DNA of 37,925 nt from Desulfobacter latus (GTDB taxonomy: Bacteria; Desulfobacterota; Desulfobacteria; Desulfobacterales; Desulfobacteraceae): positions 1 through 37,925 of the forward strand of contig NZ_JACADJ010000036.1 of NCBI RefSeq assembly GCF_013389365.1, written 5' to 3'. Below the pieces are notes generated by a model, which did no database searches, had not been told where the DNA came from, and saw only the letters and a list, made by a program, of their open reading frames with translations. Shown piece by piece: positions 9,404 to 16,824 of this stretch. How positions within the stretch are numbered: position 1 is the stretch's first letter; each line of letters starts with the position of its first letter. A program made the position numbers and the translations under genes.

Positions 9404-9459
9404 GAAAAGATTGTTATTTCTTTATCAAGTACTCGTTTCGGAAAAATGGCACATCTAAG

Positions 9460-9475
9460 GTTCAAAATTTTGAAC
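9460..9475. promoter_or_regulatory. Palindromic upstream activator site 2
   Basis: A perfect 16-bp palindrome GTTCAAAATTTTGAAC. It matches 15 of 16 bases of the core of site 1 and lies about 143 bp upstream of the predicted transcription start. Paired dyads like this are typical binding sites for NtrC-family activators such as the one encoded immediately upstream. Confidence 0.6.
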
Positions 9476-9583
9476 TCATTCATGCCGGAACCACAGCGGC
9501 AATGATCTTATTTTTTAGATCGCTTGGGACTATATGTATATTTTTCAAATAGTTATAATATTATATCAAGATTTTTAATAGAG

Positions 9584-9599
9584 TGGCAGGGGAATTGCA
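9584..9599 (+). promoter_or_regulatory. Sigma-54 (-24/-12) promoter
   Basis: TGGCAG, five bases, then TTGCA. The invariant GG (9585-9586) and GC (9597-9598) are 10 bp apart, and only the last base of the -24 hexamer departs from the TGGCAC-N5-TTGCA consensus. Transcription should begin near 9609-9611 on the plus strand. No plus-strand gene follows; only a short structured tract and a terminator. Confidence 0.72.
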
Positions 9600-9609
9600 T
9601 ATTATAGTT

Positions 9610-9688
9610 ATTACTAACCCGGAAAGGTTAGTTTTTTCATCTTTTTTTCCTTTTCTAAAAAAGGCTGCCCGTCCAGGCAGCCTTTTTT
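9610..9688 (+). ncRNA. Predicted sigma-54-dependent small RNA, about 79 nt
   Basis: The transcript is bounded by the sigma-54 promoter and an intrinsic terminator. It would begin with a hairpin, ACTAACC (9613-9619) pairing with GGTTAGT (9626-9632), with loop CGGAAA and six T's after the stem. A pyrimidine-rich single-stranded stretch follows, then the terminator stem at 9657-9688. No open reading frame fits. The GGA exposed in the first loop resembles a CsrA/RsmA contact, but one site is weak evidence. If the first hairpin terminates transcription, the RNA would be only about 27 nt. Confidence 0.5.
9657..9688. terminator. Bidirectional intrinsic terminator
   Basis: A perfect 13-bp stem: AAAAAAGGCTGCC pairs with GGCAGCCTTTTTT across the loop CGTCCA. 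The flanking A and T runs make it work on both strands. It ends the predicted small RNA on the plus strand and the TPR gene (stop at 9703) on the minus strand. Confidence 0.88.
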
Positions 9689-9702
9689 AGTTTATATCCT
9701 TT

Positions 9703-10395
9703 TTATTGGATACGGGCCTGGGCTATGGGCTTATACATGGAGTTCCCCCGGCTTTCGGCAATTTTTTCATACATCCGGCGGCCGGCAGCAGTATCATTGA
9801 GTTTTTCATAAATCAGCGCCAAGGCAAAGCGGGCATCATCCTTTAAAAGAGTGGATCCACCCTTTTCCACACGCAAATAATAAGATTTTGCCTGCTCTAT
9901 ATCATCGTTCAATTCACAGATGGTTCCCATGGTGCAAAGCAAAAAATCCTTGACGCCGACCTGATCCGCCACAGTTGACAGTGCCCGGGCATACAGATCA
10001 TATGCTTGATCATAATTCCCAGCCTCAAAACATATTTTCCCGAAATTGATCAGTGCCCTGCGCCCGGCACTGGTGTTGGGATATTCATCAAAAAGCGTTT
10101 GAAAATCATCCTTAACCGTATCATATCCTTTCCGGGCATCCTGGTCCCGGGAATATTGTTCTTCATAGTGTTTATATGCTTTGGCAGCCAGCTCAGAGGC
10201 TTTAATCTCAGACTGTTTAAAATTGAACATAATTATAGAAAAAACAACTCCCAGCCCAAACAGCGCCCCGGTTGAGATAATCAACATTTTTTTATGGGCA
10301 GATGCCCATTCAACGGATTTGATGAGAGCCGCCTGGAACGGATCTATCTGCGCCAGCTCTTTTTTGCGCTCATTTGATACGCCTTGATTTGCCAT
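9703..10395 (-). CDS. YfgM-like TPR membrane protein
   Basis: A 230-residue bitopic protein with a cytoplasmic N-terminus of about 38 residues, one transmembrane helix (about 39-60, MLIISTGALFGLGVVFSIIM) and a periplasmic tetratricopeptide domain (GKICFEAGNYDQAYDLYARAL; KSYYLRVEKG). This matches the YfgM/TPR_21 family, an ancillary SecYEG subunit that relays substrates to periplasmic chaperones. That function is inferred from the family only. It is downstream of the SH3b gene (39-bp gap) and ends at the shared terminator. Confidence 0.75.
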   Translation of the reverse strand: MANQGVSNERKKELAQIDPFQAALIKSVEWASAHKKMLIISTGALFGLGVVFSIIMFNFKQSEIKASELAAKAYKHYEEQYSRDQDARKGYDTVKDDFQTLFDEYPNTSAGRRALINFGKICFEAGNYDQAYDLYARALSTVADQVGVKDFLLCTMGTICELNDDIEQAKSYYLRVEKGGSTLLKDDARFALALIYEKLNDTAAGRRMYEKIAESRGNSMYKPIAQARIQ

Positions 10396-10434
10396 GGATT
10401 TTTTACCTTAATAAGAATTAATCAGTTATCTGAG

Positions 10435-10890
10435 CTACCACACCAATTTTTCAGAAATCCAACCCACTTCGCCATCAGCATGCTCAATGTTAATCCAGTC
10501 CTCTTTACGACCGATCACTTTAAAAGGAACCCCCCGCTCCACTCTGAGTAGAATATCGCTTGATATATCCGGTTTTGAGCGGACATTACAGTTGGATTTT
10601 ATTGAAATTACCGTATCCGTTTTCCCCAGCAGAGATTTATGAATCCAGGCCGTATCCCCTTCAAAATCCTTGACCTCGTACCAGTCTTTTTTTTTATTGA
10701 TCACAAGAAAAGGGTGATATTTCTCCACCTGCCACAATACCTTATATTTAGTTCCTGAACCGTTTCTCAAATTGGCAATTGAAGACCTTACCGATAGCCG
10801 CTCCGAGGCCACCGCAATGCCGACACATAGCAAAATCAAAATACAACAAATTGAAATTATAAAAACATTTTTATTTTTGAAACGATACAT
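10435..10890 (-). CDS. Secreted protein with two bacterial SH3 domains
   Basis: A 151-residue protein with an N-terminal signal or anchor helix (about residues 9-28, ending GIAVASE). Two SH3b repeats follow: SVRSSIANLRNGSGTKYKVLW with DTAWIHKSLL, then SNCNVRSKPDISSDILLRV with GEVGWISEKLVW. SH3b domains usually bind cell-wall peptides, so a periplasmic envelope role is likely. No catalytic domain is present. It is followed by the YfgM-like gene. Confidence 0.8.
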   Translation of the reverse strand: MYRFKNKNVFIISICCILILLCVGIAVASERLSVRSSIANLRNGSGTKYKVLWQVEKYHPFLVINKKKDWYEVKDFEGDTAWIHKSLLGKTDTVISIKSNCNVRSKPDISSDILLRVERGVPFKVIGRKEDWINIEHADGEVGWISEKLVW

Positions 10891-10980
10891 AAATATCTCC
10901 GGTTGGCTCCCGTCTTAATTACATCGGCTTTGGTATATCAGAAAAGTACCGTGGCATGCAAGGTTTCGCATACCAAGAAA

Positions 10981-11988
10981 TCACGGCGTGACGTTCTCCA
11001 CAAAAATTTTTGACGCATCCTTTTTCGACAGAAAAAACCGATGCCCCCGCACCATGACCTCAATGCCGTCTGATGAGGCGCCGTCATCAATTACCCGGAC
11101 AATAACACCCTGATGAAACCCCATCTTTCCCAGCCGCCGCCGTGAAAAGTGGCCGCCGTTCACCCGGGCGATACTGCCCTGTTTTCCCGGTGCCATCCGG
11201 GTAATCGGCAGGAACTCATTCAAAAACGGCAGGCGCTCTCCCGCTGTTCCGTCATTGGATATCCCCTCGGATCTTTTTTCGGGGCGAACCCAGATTTTCG
11301 AAGCCATTCCGGCACACAGAATCAGCCGGTTACAATCTGAGGCAATAACAATCTGGCCACCAATGGCACTGGAAATAATTTCAACAACAATACCCGTTCG
11401 AAGGCCCATGGAAGCAAAGCGCATTTGCATCTTTCTGCCGGCAGCCACATTAACGATCTCAACCTTTTCTCCGATTCTGGCCCTGGATAAAGGAATCAGG
11501 TTATCCCTTTGCGCCATGCACTTCCCGCAAAGGCCATAAATCTCCATTTTATGCCGGAGCATAAGAAAGCCATATTTGGCAGCCAGTTTTTCCTGAAGAT
11601 CTTCTAAATCGTCATCACTGAATTCAATAATTTCACCGCATTTGGTACAGACCATATGGTCATGATGTTCCCCAAGCTGACGGTGTTCGTATAGTATGGT
11701 TTTATCCCGGTCAAACACCACCTGACTGGCAAATCCCAACCGGCACAGCTGTTCCATGCACTGCAGCAGAAATTCATTATCCACACGCAGGCCATCCTGC
11801 CTGACCTGATCGGCAATCCGGTCAAGACTTACATGGCCCTCCAATTTTAAAAAAGACTCCAGTATCTGAAACCGCTCCGCAAAGCGGTCAAGCCCCCGCT
11901 GCCCAAAAAGCCGACGAAATTGATCTTTTTCCTGCTGATGTGCGTCCGGCATATTTTTAAACTCTTTTTTAACACCCATGGCTAACAA
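10981..11988 (-). CDS. Fur-family repressor fused to two FeoA domains
   Basis: A 335-residue fusion. Residues about 15-160 form a Fur protein: a winged helix, then the metal-binding region HHDHMVCTKCGEIIEF and a second CxxC (LCGKC). Residues about 165-240 and 260-332 are two FeoA/SH3-like domains (KMQMRFASMGLRTGIVVEI; RRRLGKMGFHQGVIVRVI). Free FeoA is the small cytosolic partner of the FeoB ferrous iron transporter, so the fusion suggests a repressor that senses iron or contacts the transporter. No feoB is nearby. The TTG at 11988 has AGGGG 5 nt upstream. An ATG at 11979 (332 residues) is possible but 14 nt from that site. Confidence 0.88.
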   Translation of the reverse strand: MLAMGVKKEFKNMPDAHQQEKDQFRRLFGQRGLDRFAERFQILESFLKLEGHVSLDRIADQVRQDGLRVDNEFLLQCMEQLCRLGFASQVVFDRDKTILYEHRQLGEHHDHMVCTKCGEIIEFSDDDLEDLQEKLAAKYGFLMLRHKMEIYGLCGKCMAQRDNLIPLSRARIGEKVEIVNVAAGRKMQMRFASMGLRTGIVVEIISSAIGGQIVIASDCNRLILCAGMASKIWVRPEKRSEGISNDGTAGERLPFLNEFLPITRMAPGKQGSIARVNGGHFSRRRLGKMGFHQGVIVRVIDDGASSDGIEVMVRGHRFFLSKKDASKIFVENVTP

Positions 11989-12023
11989 ACTATCCCCTGA
12001 TTAAACTTCTCATAAAAAACATA

Positions 12024-12052
12024 TAAATAATATAGGTTCAATACCTTGTCAA
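12024..12052 (-). promoter_or_regulatory. Candidate promoter of the Fur-FeoA gene
   Basis: On the minus strand, TTGACA (12047-12052) is followed after 17 bp by TATTTA (12024-12029). The spacer contains AGGT and ACCT half sites (12034-12046), a possible autoregulatory dyad. The -10 is weak. Confidence 0.4.
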
Positions 12053-12085
12053 TATAGCGATTTAACCAACAACATCGAATATCGT

Positions 12086-12114
12086 TTGACACCGCTTGTC
12101 AGCTTCTTTATAGA
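12086..12114 (+). promoter_or_regulatory. Sigma-70 promoter of the SPFH operon
   Basis: TTGACA (12086-12091), a 17-bp spacer and TATAGA (12109-12114). This leaves a leader of about 44 nt before the ATG at 12165, which has AAGGAGG at 12153-12159. It is divergent from the Fur-FeoA promoter about 35 bp away, so the two may share regulation. Confidence 0.7.
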
Positions 12115-12164
12115 ATATAAATATTTTTTCTTAGGCACACGGTAAAAAGCGCAAGGAGGCTTTC

Positions 12165-13307
12165 ATGGGAACCGACAATCTGATTTTTCTTGAACTACTG
12201 GAGTGGTTTGACGACACCGGACAGGAACTGGTTCACCGTCTGCCTGAAAAAGGCTCCGGTGAAATCAAATTCGGGGCCCAGCTGATTGTCCGGGAAAGCC
12301 AGGCCGCAGTCTTCTTCTACCAGGGAAAAGCCGTTGGCGCCTTTGGTCCTGGACGGCACACCTTAAAAACGGCCAACATCCCCATTCTGACAAAAATTGC
12401 AAGCCTTCCCTGGGCCATGGAAAGCCCGCTGAAGGCCGAAGTCTTTTTTGCCAATTTAAAAACCTTTACCAACCTGAAATGGGGGACCCGGGACCCGGTG
12501 GCATTCAAAGACAAGGATCTTGGCCTGGTAAGGCTCCGGGCCTTTGGTGTCTTTAACTTGAAAATTGTCCAGCCGGTCCTGTTCATCAACACCCTGGCCG
12601 GTACCCAGGGCATTTACACCAGTGCCGATGTCAGCGATTACCTTAATCAGGTGGTGGTGTCCAGGTTCAACGACTATATTGGAGAGCAGCTATCCTCCAT
12701 TTTTGATTTGCCGGAACATTACGATGAACTGGGAAAAGGACTGGCCCAAAGGCTGCGCGAAGATTTCAGCGCATTCGGACTGAATCTGACCCATCTTTAC
12801 ATCAATGCCGTCACCCCGCCCCCCGAGGTCCAGCAGGCCATTGATGACAAAAGCCGGTTGGGGCTGTTTGACGATATGAATAAATTGATGCAGATGAAAA
12901 CCGCCATGGCCATGGAAAAGATTGCTGAAAGCCCGCAAGGCATTGCGTCAGACGGTGCCCAGGCCGGTTTAGGGTTAGGCCTTGGCATGATGCTGCCCGG
13001 CATATTTACCCAGCAGATGCCCTTCCCGGCAACACAGCCGGCAGACCAGACCGCCCTGACCACAGCCTGTCCGGAGTGCCGAAACCAAATTCCCCTGGAC
13101 GCAAAGTTCTGTCCCCAGTGCGGTCACCAGCAGGTGATCTTTGCCAGGTGCGAGTATTGCGGCAAAAACATCACACCCGGCACAAAATTTTGCCCCAGAT
13201 GCGGCAGACAGGTCGTGGAAAAAACCAAAGAAAAAGTCTGCCGGAATTGCGGGACAAAAAATCTGCCGGATTCAATTTTCTGCAACCAGTGCGGAGAAAA
13301 ATATTAG
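12165..13307 (+). CDS. SPFH (band 7) domain protein with C-terminal zinc ribbons
   Basis: A 380-residue cytoplasmic protein of the YdjI/virion-core-like SPFH type. The SPFH domain spans about residues 25-240, including FKDKDLGLVRLRAFGVFNLKI and NAVTPPPEVQQAI. A glycine-rich low-complexity linker follows. The C-terminus carries three four-cysteine zinc ribbons in tandem (CPECRNQIPLDAKFCPQCG; CEYCGKNITPGTKFCPRCG; CRNCGTKNLPDSIFCNQCG). SPFH proteins oligomerise, usually at membranes; the ribbons suggest a protein or nucleic-acid partner. The next gene, overlapping by a few bases, encodes another zinc-ribbon protein and is the obvious candidate. Confidence 0.85.
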   Translation: MGTDNLIFLELLEWFDDTGQELVHRLPEKGSGEIKFGAQLIVRESQAAVFFYQGKAVGAFGPGRHTLKTANIPILTKIASLPWAMESPLKAEVFFANLKTFTNLKWGTRDPVAFKDKDLGLVRLRAFGVFNLKIVQPVLFINTLAGTQGIYTSADVSDYLNQVVVSRFNDYIGEQLSSIFDLPEHYDELGKGLAQRLREDFSAFGLNLTHLYINAVTPPPEVQQAIDDKSRLGLFDDMNKLMQMKTAMAMEKIAESPQGIASDGAQAGLGLGLGMMLPGIFTQQMPFPATQPADQTALTTACPECRNQIPLDAKFCPQCGHQQVIFARCEYCGKNITPGTKFCPRCGRQVVEKTKEKVCRNCGTKNLPDSIFCNQCGEKY

Positions 13308-14541
13308 ACATATTAACTACGCAATCCAGTATCAATGCCCCCAGTGCGGGGCCCCTGTCACTTTAGGCGAAGAGACCCGGTTTTTTGTCTGCGAATTCTG
13401 CCGGGTCCGGTCCTGTATTTCCCAGAAAGGATTTCCCAGGTATTATCTGCCCTGCGCCCCCAATGTTCCCGCAGAAGCACAACTGATATACCTGCCCTAT
13501 TGGCGTTTCAAAGGCGTGCGTTACATGTGTACCGCATCCGGTATAATCCCCAAGTTTACGGATATCTCCACCCTGGCGATGGCCGATATGCCGCCGCAGA
13601 TTCCATTTTCCCTGGGGCTGAGATCCCAGGCCATGCCCATGAAACTCATCAGGCCTGATACCCAGGGAACATTTTTTCGGCCCCTGCCCACGGCAATGGT
13701 ATTAAAGGAAAAAACTTCCGGTTTAAATCCAGATGAGATCGCGTTTAAAGAGGATATCGGAGAAACCTTCAGTCTTATTTATGCGCCGTTTTACATCAGC
13801 CGGCAACATCTCGTGGATGGGGTTACCAATCAAGTGTTGCCCCAGGAAAAACCGATTTCCCCGGAGATATTCGATCGTAATCGGGTCCGGCCCGGTATTG
13901 AAACCCATTTCATTGCCGGCATCTGCCCGGCCTGCGGGGCGGACCTTGAGGGCAGTGGCGATTCTCTGGCCCTGGTATGCCGGAACTGTCATTCCCTGTG
14001 GCGGGCCAGGGGGAAAAATTTTGCCAAAATCAAATTCAGTACCGTCCCCCCTGCCCACAAAGACGACATCATGCTGCCGTTCTGGCGGATCAGCGCGAAT
14101 ATCTCGCCCCTCAACCTGGCCAGCCATGCGGATCTGGCCAGGATGGCCAACCTGCCACTGGCAATTCCCAGGGAATGGGAAAAAAAACCTGTGCATTTCT
14201 GGAGTCCGGCATTTAAGGTCCGTCCCAACATTTTTTTACGGCTGCTGGGTCAACTGACGTCAGCCCAGTTGGCCCCTCCCCTGTCCCAAACCGTTGAAGA
14301 CAATGTGTACCAGCCTGTAAATCTGCCCGCTTCCGAAGCCGTCGAAACCATTCGCATTACCATGGCCGCCCTGCTGAAACCCAGAAAAGAGATTCTTGAG
14401 CGCTTACCCGAGACCAACGTGGTTCCCCGAAGTATCTCCCTGATTTTTATGCCCTTTAACTCCTCCCAGCATGATATTATCCACCCGGATTTAGGCATTG
14501 GCATCAATAAAAAGGCCCTGGCATTGTCCGGCAACCTGTAA
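13303..14541 (+). CDS. Zinc-ribbon protein of unknown function paired with the SPFH gene
   Basis: About 412 residues with two four-cysteine zinc ribbons: one at the extreme N-terminus (CPQCGAPVTLGE ... CEFC) and one near residue 210 (CPACGADLEG ... CRNC). Between and after them are domains I do not recognise. No signal peptide or clear membrane helix is visible. No ATG, GTG or TTG lies between the previous gene's stop and the first ribbon. The best start is ATT 13303, 6 nt after GGAG (13293-13296) and overlapping the SPFH stop; ATT 13312 is an alternative. Coupling to the SPFH gene is therefore likely. Function unknown. Confidence 0.7.
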   Translation: MRHINYAIQYQCPQCGAPVTLGEETRFFVCEFCRVRSCISQKGFPRYYLPCAPNVPAEAQLIYLPYWRFKGVRYMCTASGIIPKFTDISTLAMADMPPQIPFSLGLRSQAMPMKLIRPDTQGTFFRPLPTAMVLKEKTSGLNPDEIAFKEDIGETFSLIYAPFYISRQHLVDGVTNQVLPQEKPISPEIFDRNRVRPGIETHFIAGICPACGADLEGSGDSLALVCRNCHSLWRARGKNFAKIKFSTVPPAHKDDIMLPFWRISANISPLNLASHADLARMANLPLAIPREWEKKPVHFWSPAFKVRPNIFLRLLGQLTSAQLAPPLSQTVEDNVYQPVNLPASEAVETIRITMAALLKPRKEILERLPETNVVPRSISLIFMPFNSSQHDIIHPDLGIGINKKALALSGNL

Positions 14542-14588
14542 CTTGAAAGTATAGGAATTTCCAGCACCCAGCACTCAGCACCCAGCAA
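14542..14588 (+). repeat. Dispersed heptamer repeat, copy 1
   Basis: AACTTGAAAG and TATAGGAATTTCC lead into four CCCAGCA-type 7-bp units (about 14561-14587, one reading CTCAGCA). The same modules occur at 37061-37121 in this orientation and at 26806-26880 inverted. This copy fills the gap between two genes and leaves the following dus gene without a recognisable ribosome binding site. Confidence 0.7.
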
Positions 14589-14593
14589 ATTTA

Positions 14594-15664
14594 ATGATGA
14601 CACAATTCAATTTTGATAAAAACGCAGCCGGCACCGTCAACACAAATGAAGACCTGGCCCGATATCTGCTCAAGCCCCTTGCCATCGGCAACAGAACCAT
14701 TGCCAACCGGATGGTGCTGGCCCCCATGGCAGGCCTGGGGCACATCGCGTTCAGACAGCTAGTGACGCAATTTTCAGGATTCGGCCTGCTGTTCACGGGC
14801 ATGTGCTCGGCCAAAGCCGTTCCCCATGAAAACCCCGGAAGGTCCCATATATTTTCCTGGCGGCCCGAGGAACTGGATCACACGGTATGCCAGATATTTG
14901 GGGCGGAACCTGAAATCATGGCCCAGGCTGCCCGGCGCATTGAAGCCGAAGGATTCTTCGGGGTGGACTTGAATTTCGGGTGTTCCGTTGCCGCAATCTG
15001 TAAAAAAGGATGCGGGGCCGCACTTTTAAAAACACCGGATAAGGCTGCGAACATTGTATCTGCAGTCAGAAAGGCGGTGTCATGCCCGGTTTGTGTCAAA
15101 TTCAGAACCGGATGGCAGGATGATGATAACTTTCCTGTGACCATGGCCCGGGCCTTTGAAAATGCCGGTGCTGATGCCTTAACCTTTCATCCCCGGGTCG
15201 CCCCGGACCGAAGAAGCCGAAGACCCAGATGGGAGCTGATCGGCAAAGTCCAGGACGCTGTCACCATTCCCGTGTTCGGCAACGGGAACCTGTTTGCCGC
15301 CGAGCATGGCATCAGAATGATCCGGGAAACCGGCTGCCGGGGGCTCTCCATCGGCAGGATGGCCGTGGCCCGGCCCTGGATTTTTGCCCAGTGGACAAAA
15401 GGCGTTAAACCGGAACCATCCATTTATATGGAAACCGCCCTGGAGATGGCAAGGCTTTTAAGCACCCATTATGAAGACCATTTTGCCCTGAAGATGTTTA
15501 AAAAATTTGCGCCCTATTTTTGCGCCAATTTCAAATTTTCCAACGCCATTTTAAAAGCCCTGATACGGGCTGAAACTATGAACGAACTTTGTAACAACAT
15601 ACGGCACCTTCTGGACCCGCCGCCCCGGACACTGCGCCTGCCCAATATCAATCTGTTTGTTTGA
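14594..15664 (+). CDS. dus: tRNA-dihydrouridine synthase family protein
   Basis: A 356-residue flavoenzyme of the Dus family (TIM barrel plus C-terminal helical domain), which reduces uridines in the tRNA D-loop with NADPH and FMN. Visible motifs are the N-terminal FMN site NRMVLAPMAGLGHIAFR, the catalytic-loop segment NFGCS (family consensus NxGCP, so the Cys is kept but Pro is Ser), KFRTGW, the HPR segment AGADALTFHPR, and the phosphate-binding FGNGNL ... GCRGLSIGRMAVARPW. The start follows a heptamer repeat with no clear ribosome binding site; a second ATG at 14597 is equally possible. Dus paralogues vary in which uridine they modify, and this cannot be told from sequence alone. Confidence 0.85.
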   Translation: MMTQFNFDKNAAGTVNTNEDLARYLLKPLAIGNRTIANRMVLAPMAGLGHIAFRQLVTQFSGFGLLFTGMCSAKAVPHENPGRSHIFSWRPEELDHTVCQIFGAEPEIMAQAARRIEAEGFFGVDLNFGCSVAAICKKGCGAALLKTPDKAANIVSAVRKAVSCPVCVKFRTGWQDDDNFPVTMARAFENAGADALTFHPRVAPDRRSRRPRWELIGKVQDAVTIPVFGNGNLFAAEHGIRMIRETGCRGLSIGRMAVARPWIFAQWTKGVKPEPSIYMETALEMARLLSTHYEDHFALKMFKKFAPYFCANFKFSNAILKALIRAETMNELCNNIRHLLDPPPRTLRLPNINLFV

Positions 15665-15740
15665 CAATTTTGACTTCACCGGAGGATATATGCTAAGCAA
15701 CAACCATATCCTGACGGGCACAACAAACGATTAAAAACAT

Positions 15741-15797
15741 TTTAACCACAGAATACACAGAAGTCTATCTTCAGTGTCTTCCGTGATTTCCGTTAAA
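15741..15797. repeat. Imperfect palindromic intergenic repeat
   Basis: TTTAACCACAGAATACACAG at the left is partly complementary to the right half, which runs through CTTCAGTG (from 15769) and ends CGTTAAA (15797). This 'ACCACAGA...ACACAGA' type of sequence is a familiar dispersed intergenic repeat in many bacteria. It has no coding content. Confidence 0.5.
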
Positions 15798-15816
15798 CTT
15801 TTTCATATAAAAAACA

Positions 15817-16170
15817 ATGACCGAAAACAATACATTGGACCTGACACAATTTAAATGCCTGGGCTGCGGGGCCTGCTGCAGACAAAGCGGCTACGTCCGT
15901 CTGGGTACCAAAGAACCGGATATCATTGCCGACTTCCTGAATATGGATGTCCGGGATTTTATAGAGACCTTTACCTGCCTGACCCGGGACCGCGACGGGC
16001 TGTCAATCATTGATGCCCCTGACGGTGCCTGTATCTTCCTGGACAACAATGGGTGCCGCATCAATCCTGTCAAGCCTGCCCAGTGCCGGAACTTTCCCGT
16101 TAAATGGCGGTTTTCAGGTTTTGAACAAATCTGTGAATGGGCACGAACAAACGGTTCGCCTCCAAAATAA
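15817..16170 (+). CDS. YkgJ-family cysteine cluster (zinc/iron-chelating) protein
   Basis: A 117-residue soluble protein with the family signature CLGCGACC near the N-terminus and further conserved cysteines at CIFLDNNGCRINPVKPAQCRNFP. Family members are thought to bind zinc or an Fe-S cluster; the substrate or partner is unknown. It is followed after 14 bp by yedF, so the two are probably co-transcribed. Confidence 0.85.
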   Translation: MTENNTLDLTQFKCLGCGACCRQSGYVRLGTKEPDIIADFLNMDVRDFIETFTCLTRDRDGLSIIDAPDGACIFLDNNGCRINPVKPAQCRNFPVKWRFSGFEQICEWARTNGSPPK

Positions 16171-16184
16171 AGGACTAAAACAGA

Positions 16185-16814
16185 ATGGCAAAAGAACTTG
16201 ACTGCAGGAAAATGGAATGTCCGGCACCTGTGCTGGAAACAAAAAAAAGCCTTGAAAACGAAGCATTGTCCCAGATCCGGGTGCTGGTGGACAATGACGC
16301 TGCCGTTGAAAACGTCAGCCGGTTTTTAACCTATGCCGGATTTGAAGTCGGCGTGGAATCCGACGGCACCATGTCTGTTGTGGAAGGCACCCGGGACCAG
16401 GCCGCTGCGATCAAACTTGCTGCCGGATCGGCCGGACGCTCAGGCTCCGGCATAGAATCATCGGCAAAGGAGAGTCCGGCAAAAATCATGGTAATGGCCG
16501 CCTCCAGCAAATTCGGCGTTGGGGATGATGACCTGGGCGCAAAGCTGATGATCAATTTCATCAAAACCCTTAAGGAGATGGGCACGGATCTATGGCGCCT
16601 GGTTTTTGTCAACCATGGGGTTACCTTCGCCACGGTTGATTCTGCAGTGCTTGATGAACTGCACGAACTTGAAGCATCAGGCGTCACCATTCTTGTATGC
16701 GGCACCTGTCTGACCCACCTGGATCTGATGGAGAAAAAAGCCATTGGCCAGACCACCAACATGCTGGATATTGTCACAGCCATGCAGTTGGCCGATAAGG
16801 TGATCAATCTATGA
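16185..16814 (+). CDS. yedF: Sulfurtransferase-like selenium metabolism protein YedF
   Basis: A 209-residue protein with an N-terminal TusA/SirA domain (LDCRKMECPAPVLETKK, with the CPxP active-site cysteine at about residue 12) and a C-terminal DsrE-like domain (about 100-209, with a cysteine pair region VCGTC). YedF commonly occurs with selenium-using pathways and may hand sulfur or selenium to a partner. The exact reaction is not established. It ends 10 bp before a convergent gene. Confidence 0.88.
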   Translation: MAKELDCRKMECPAPVLETKKSLENEALSQIRVLVDNDAAVENVSRFLTYAGFEVGVESDGTMSVVEGTRDQAAAIKLAAGSAGRSGSGIESSAKESPAKIMVMAASSKFGVGDDDLGAKLMINFIKTLKEMGTDLWRLVFVNHGVTFATVDSAVLDELHELEASGVTILVCGTCLTHLDLMEKKAIGQTTNMLDIVTAMQLADKVINL

Positions 16815-16824
16815 TTAAACAAGC

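Noticed and set aside
9447-9452. TGGCAC as a second sigma-54 -24 element
   Set aside because: No TTGC follows at the required spacing; the sequence 10 bp on is part of the second palindrome.
15690-15734. A 14-codon ORF (MLSNNHILTGTTND) with a good GGAGG upstream
   Set aside because: Too short to support without conservation; it is probably a remnant or chance ORF before a palindromic repeat.
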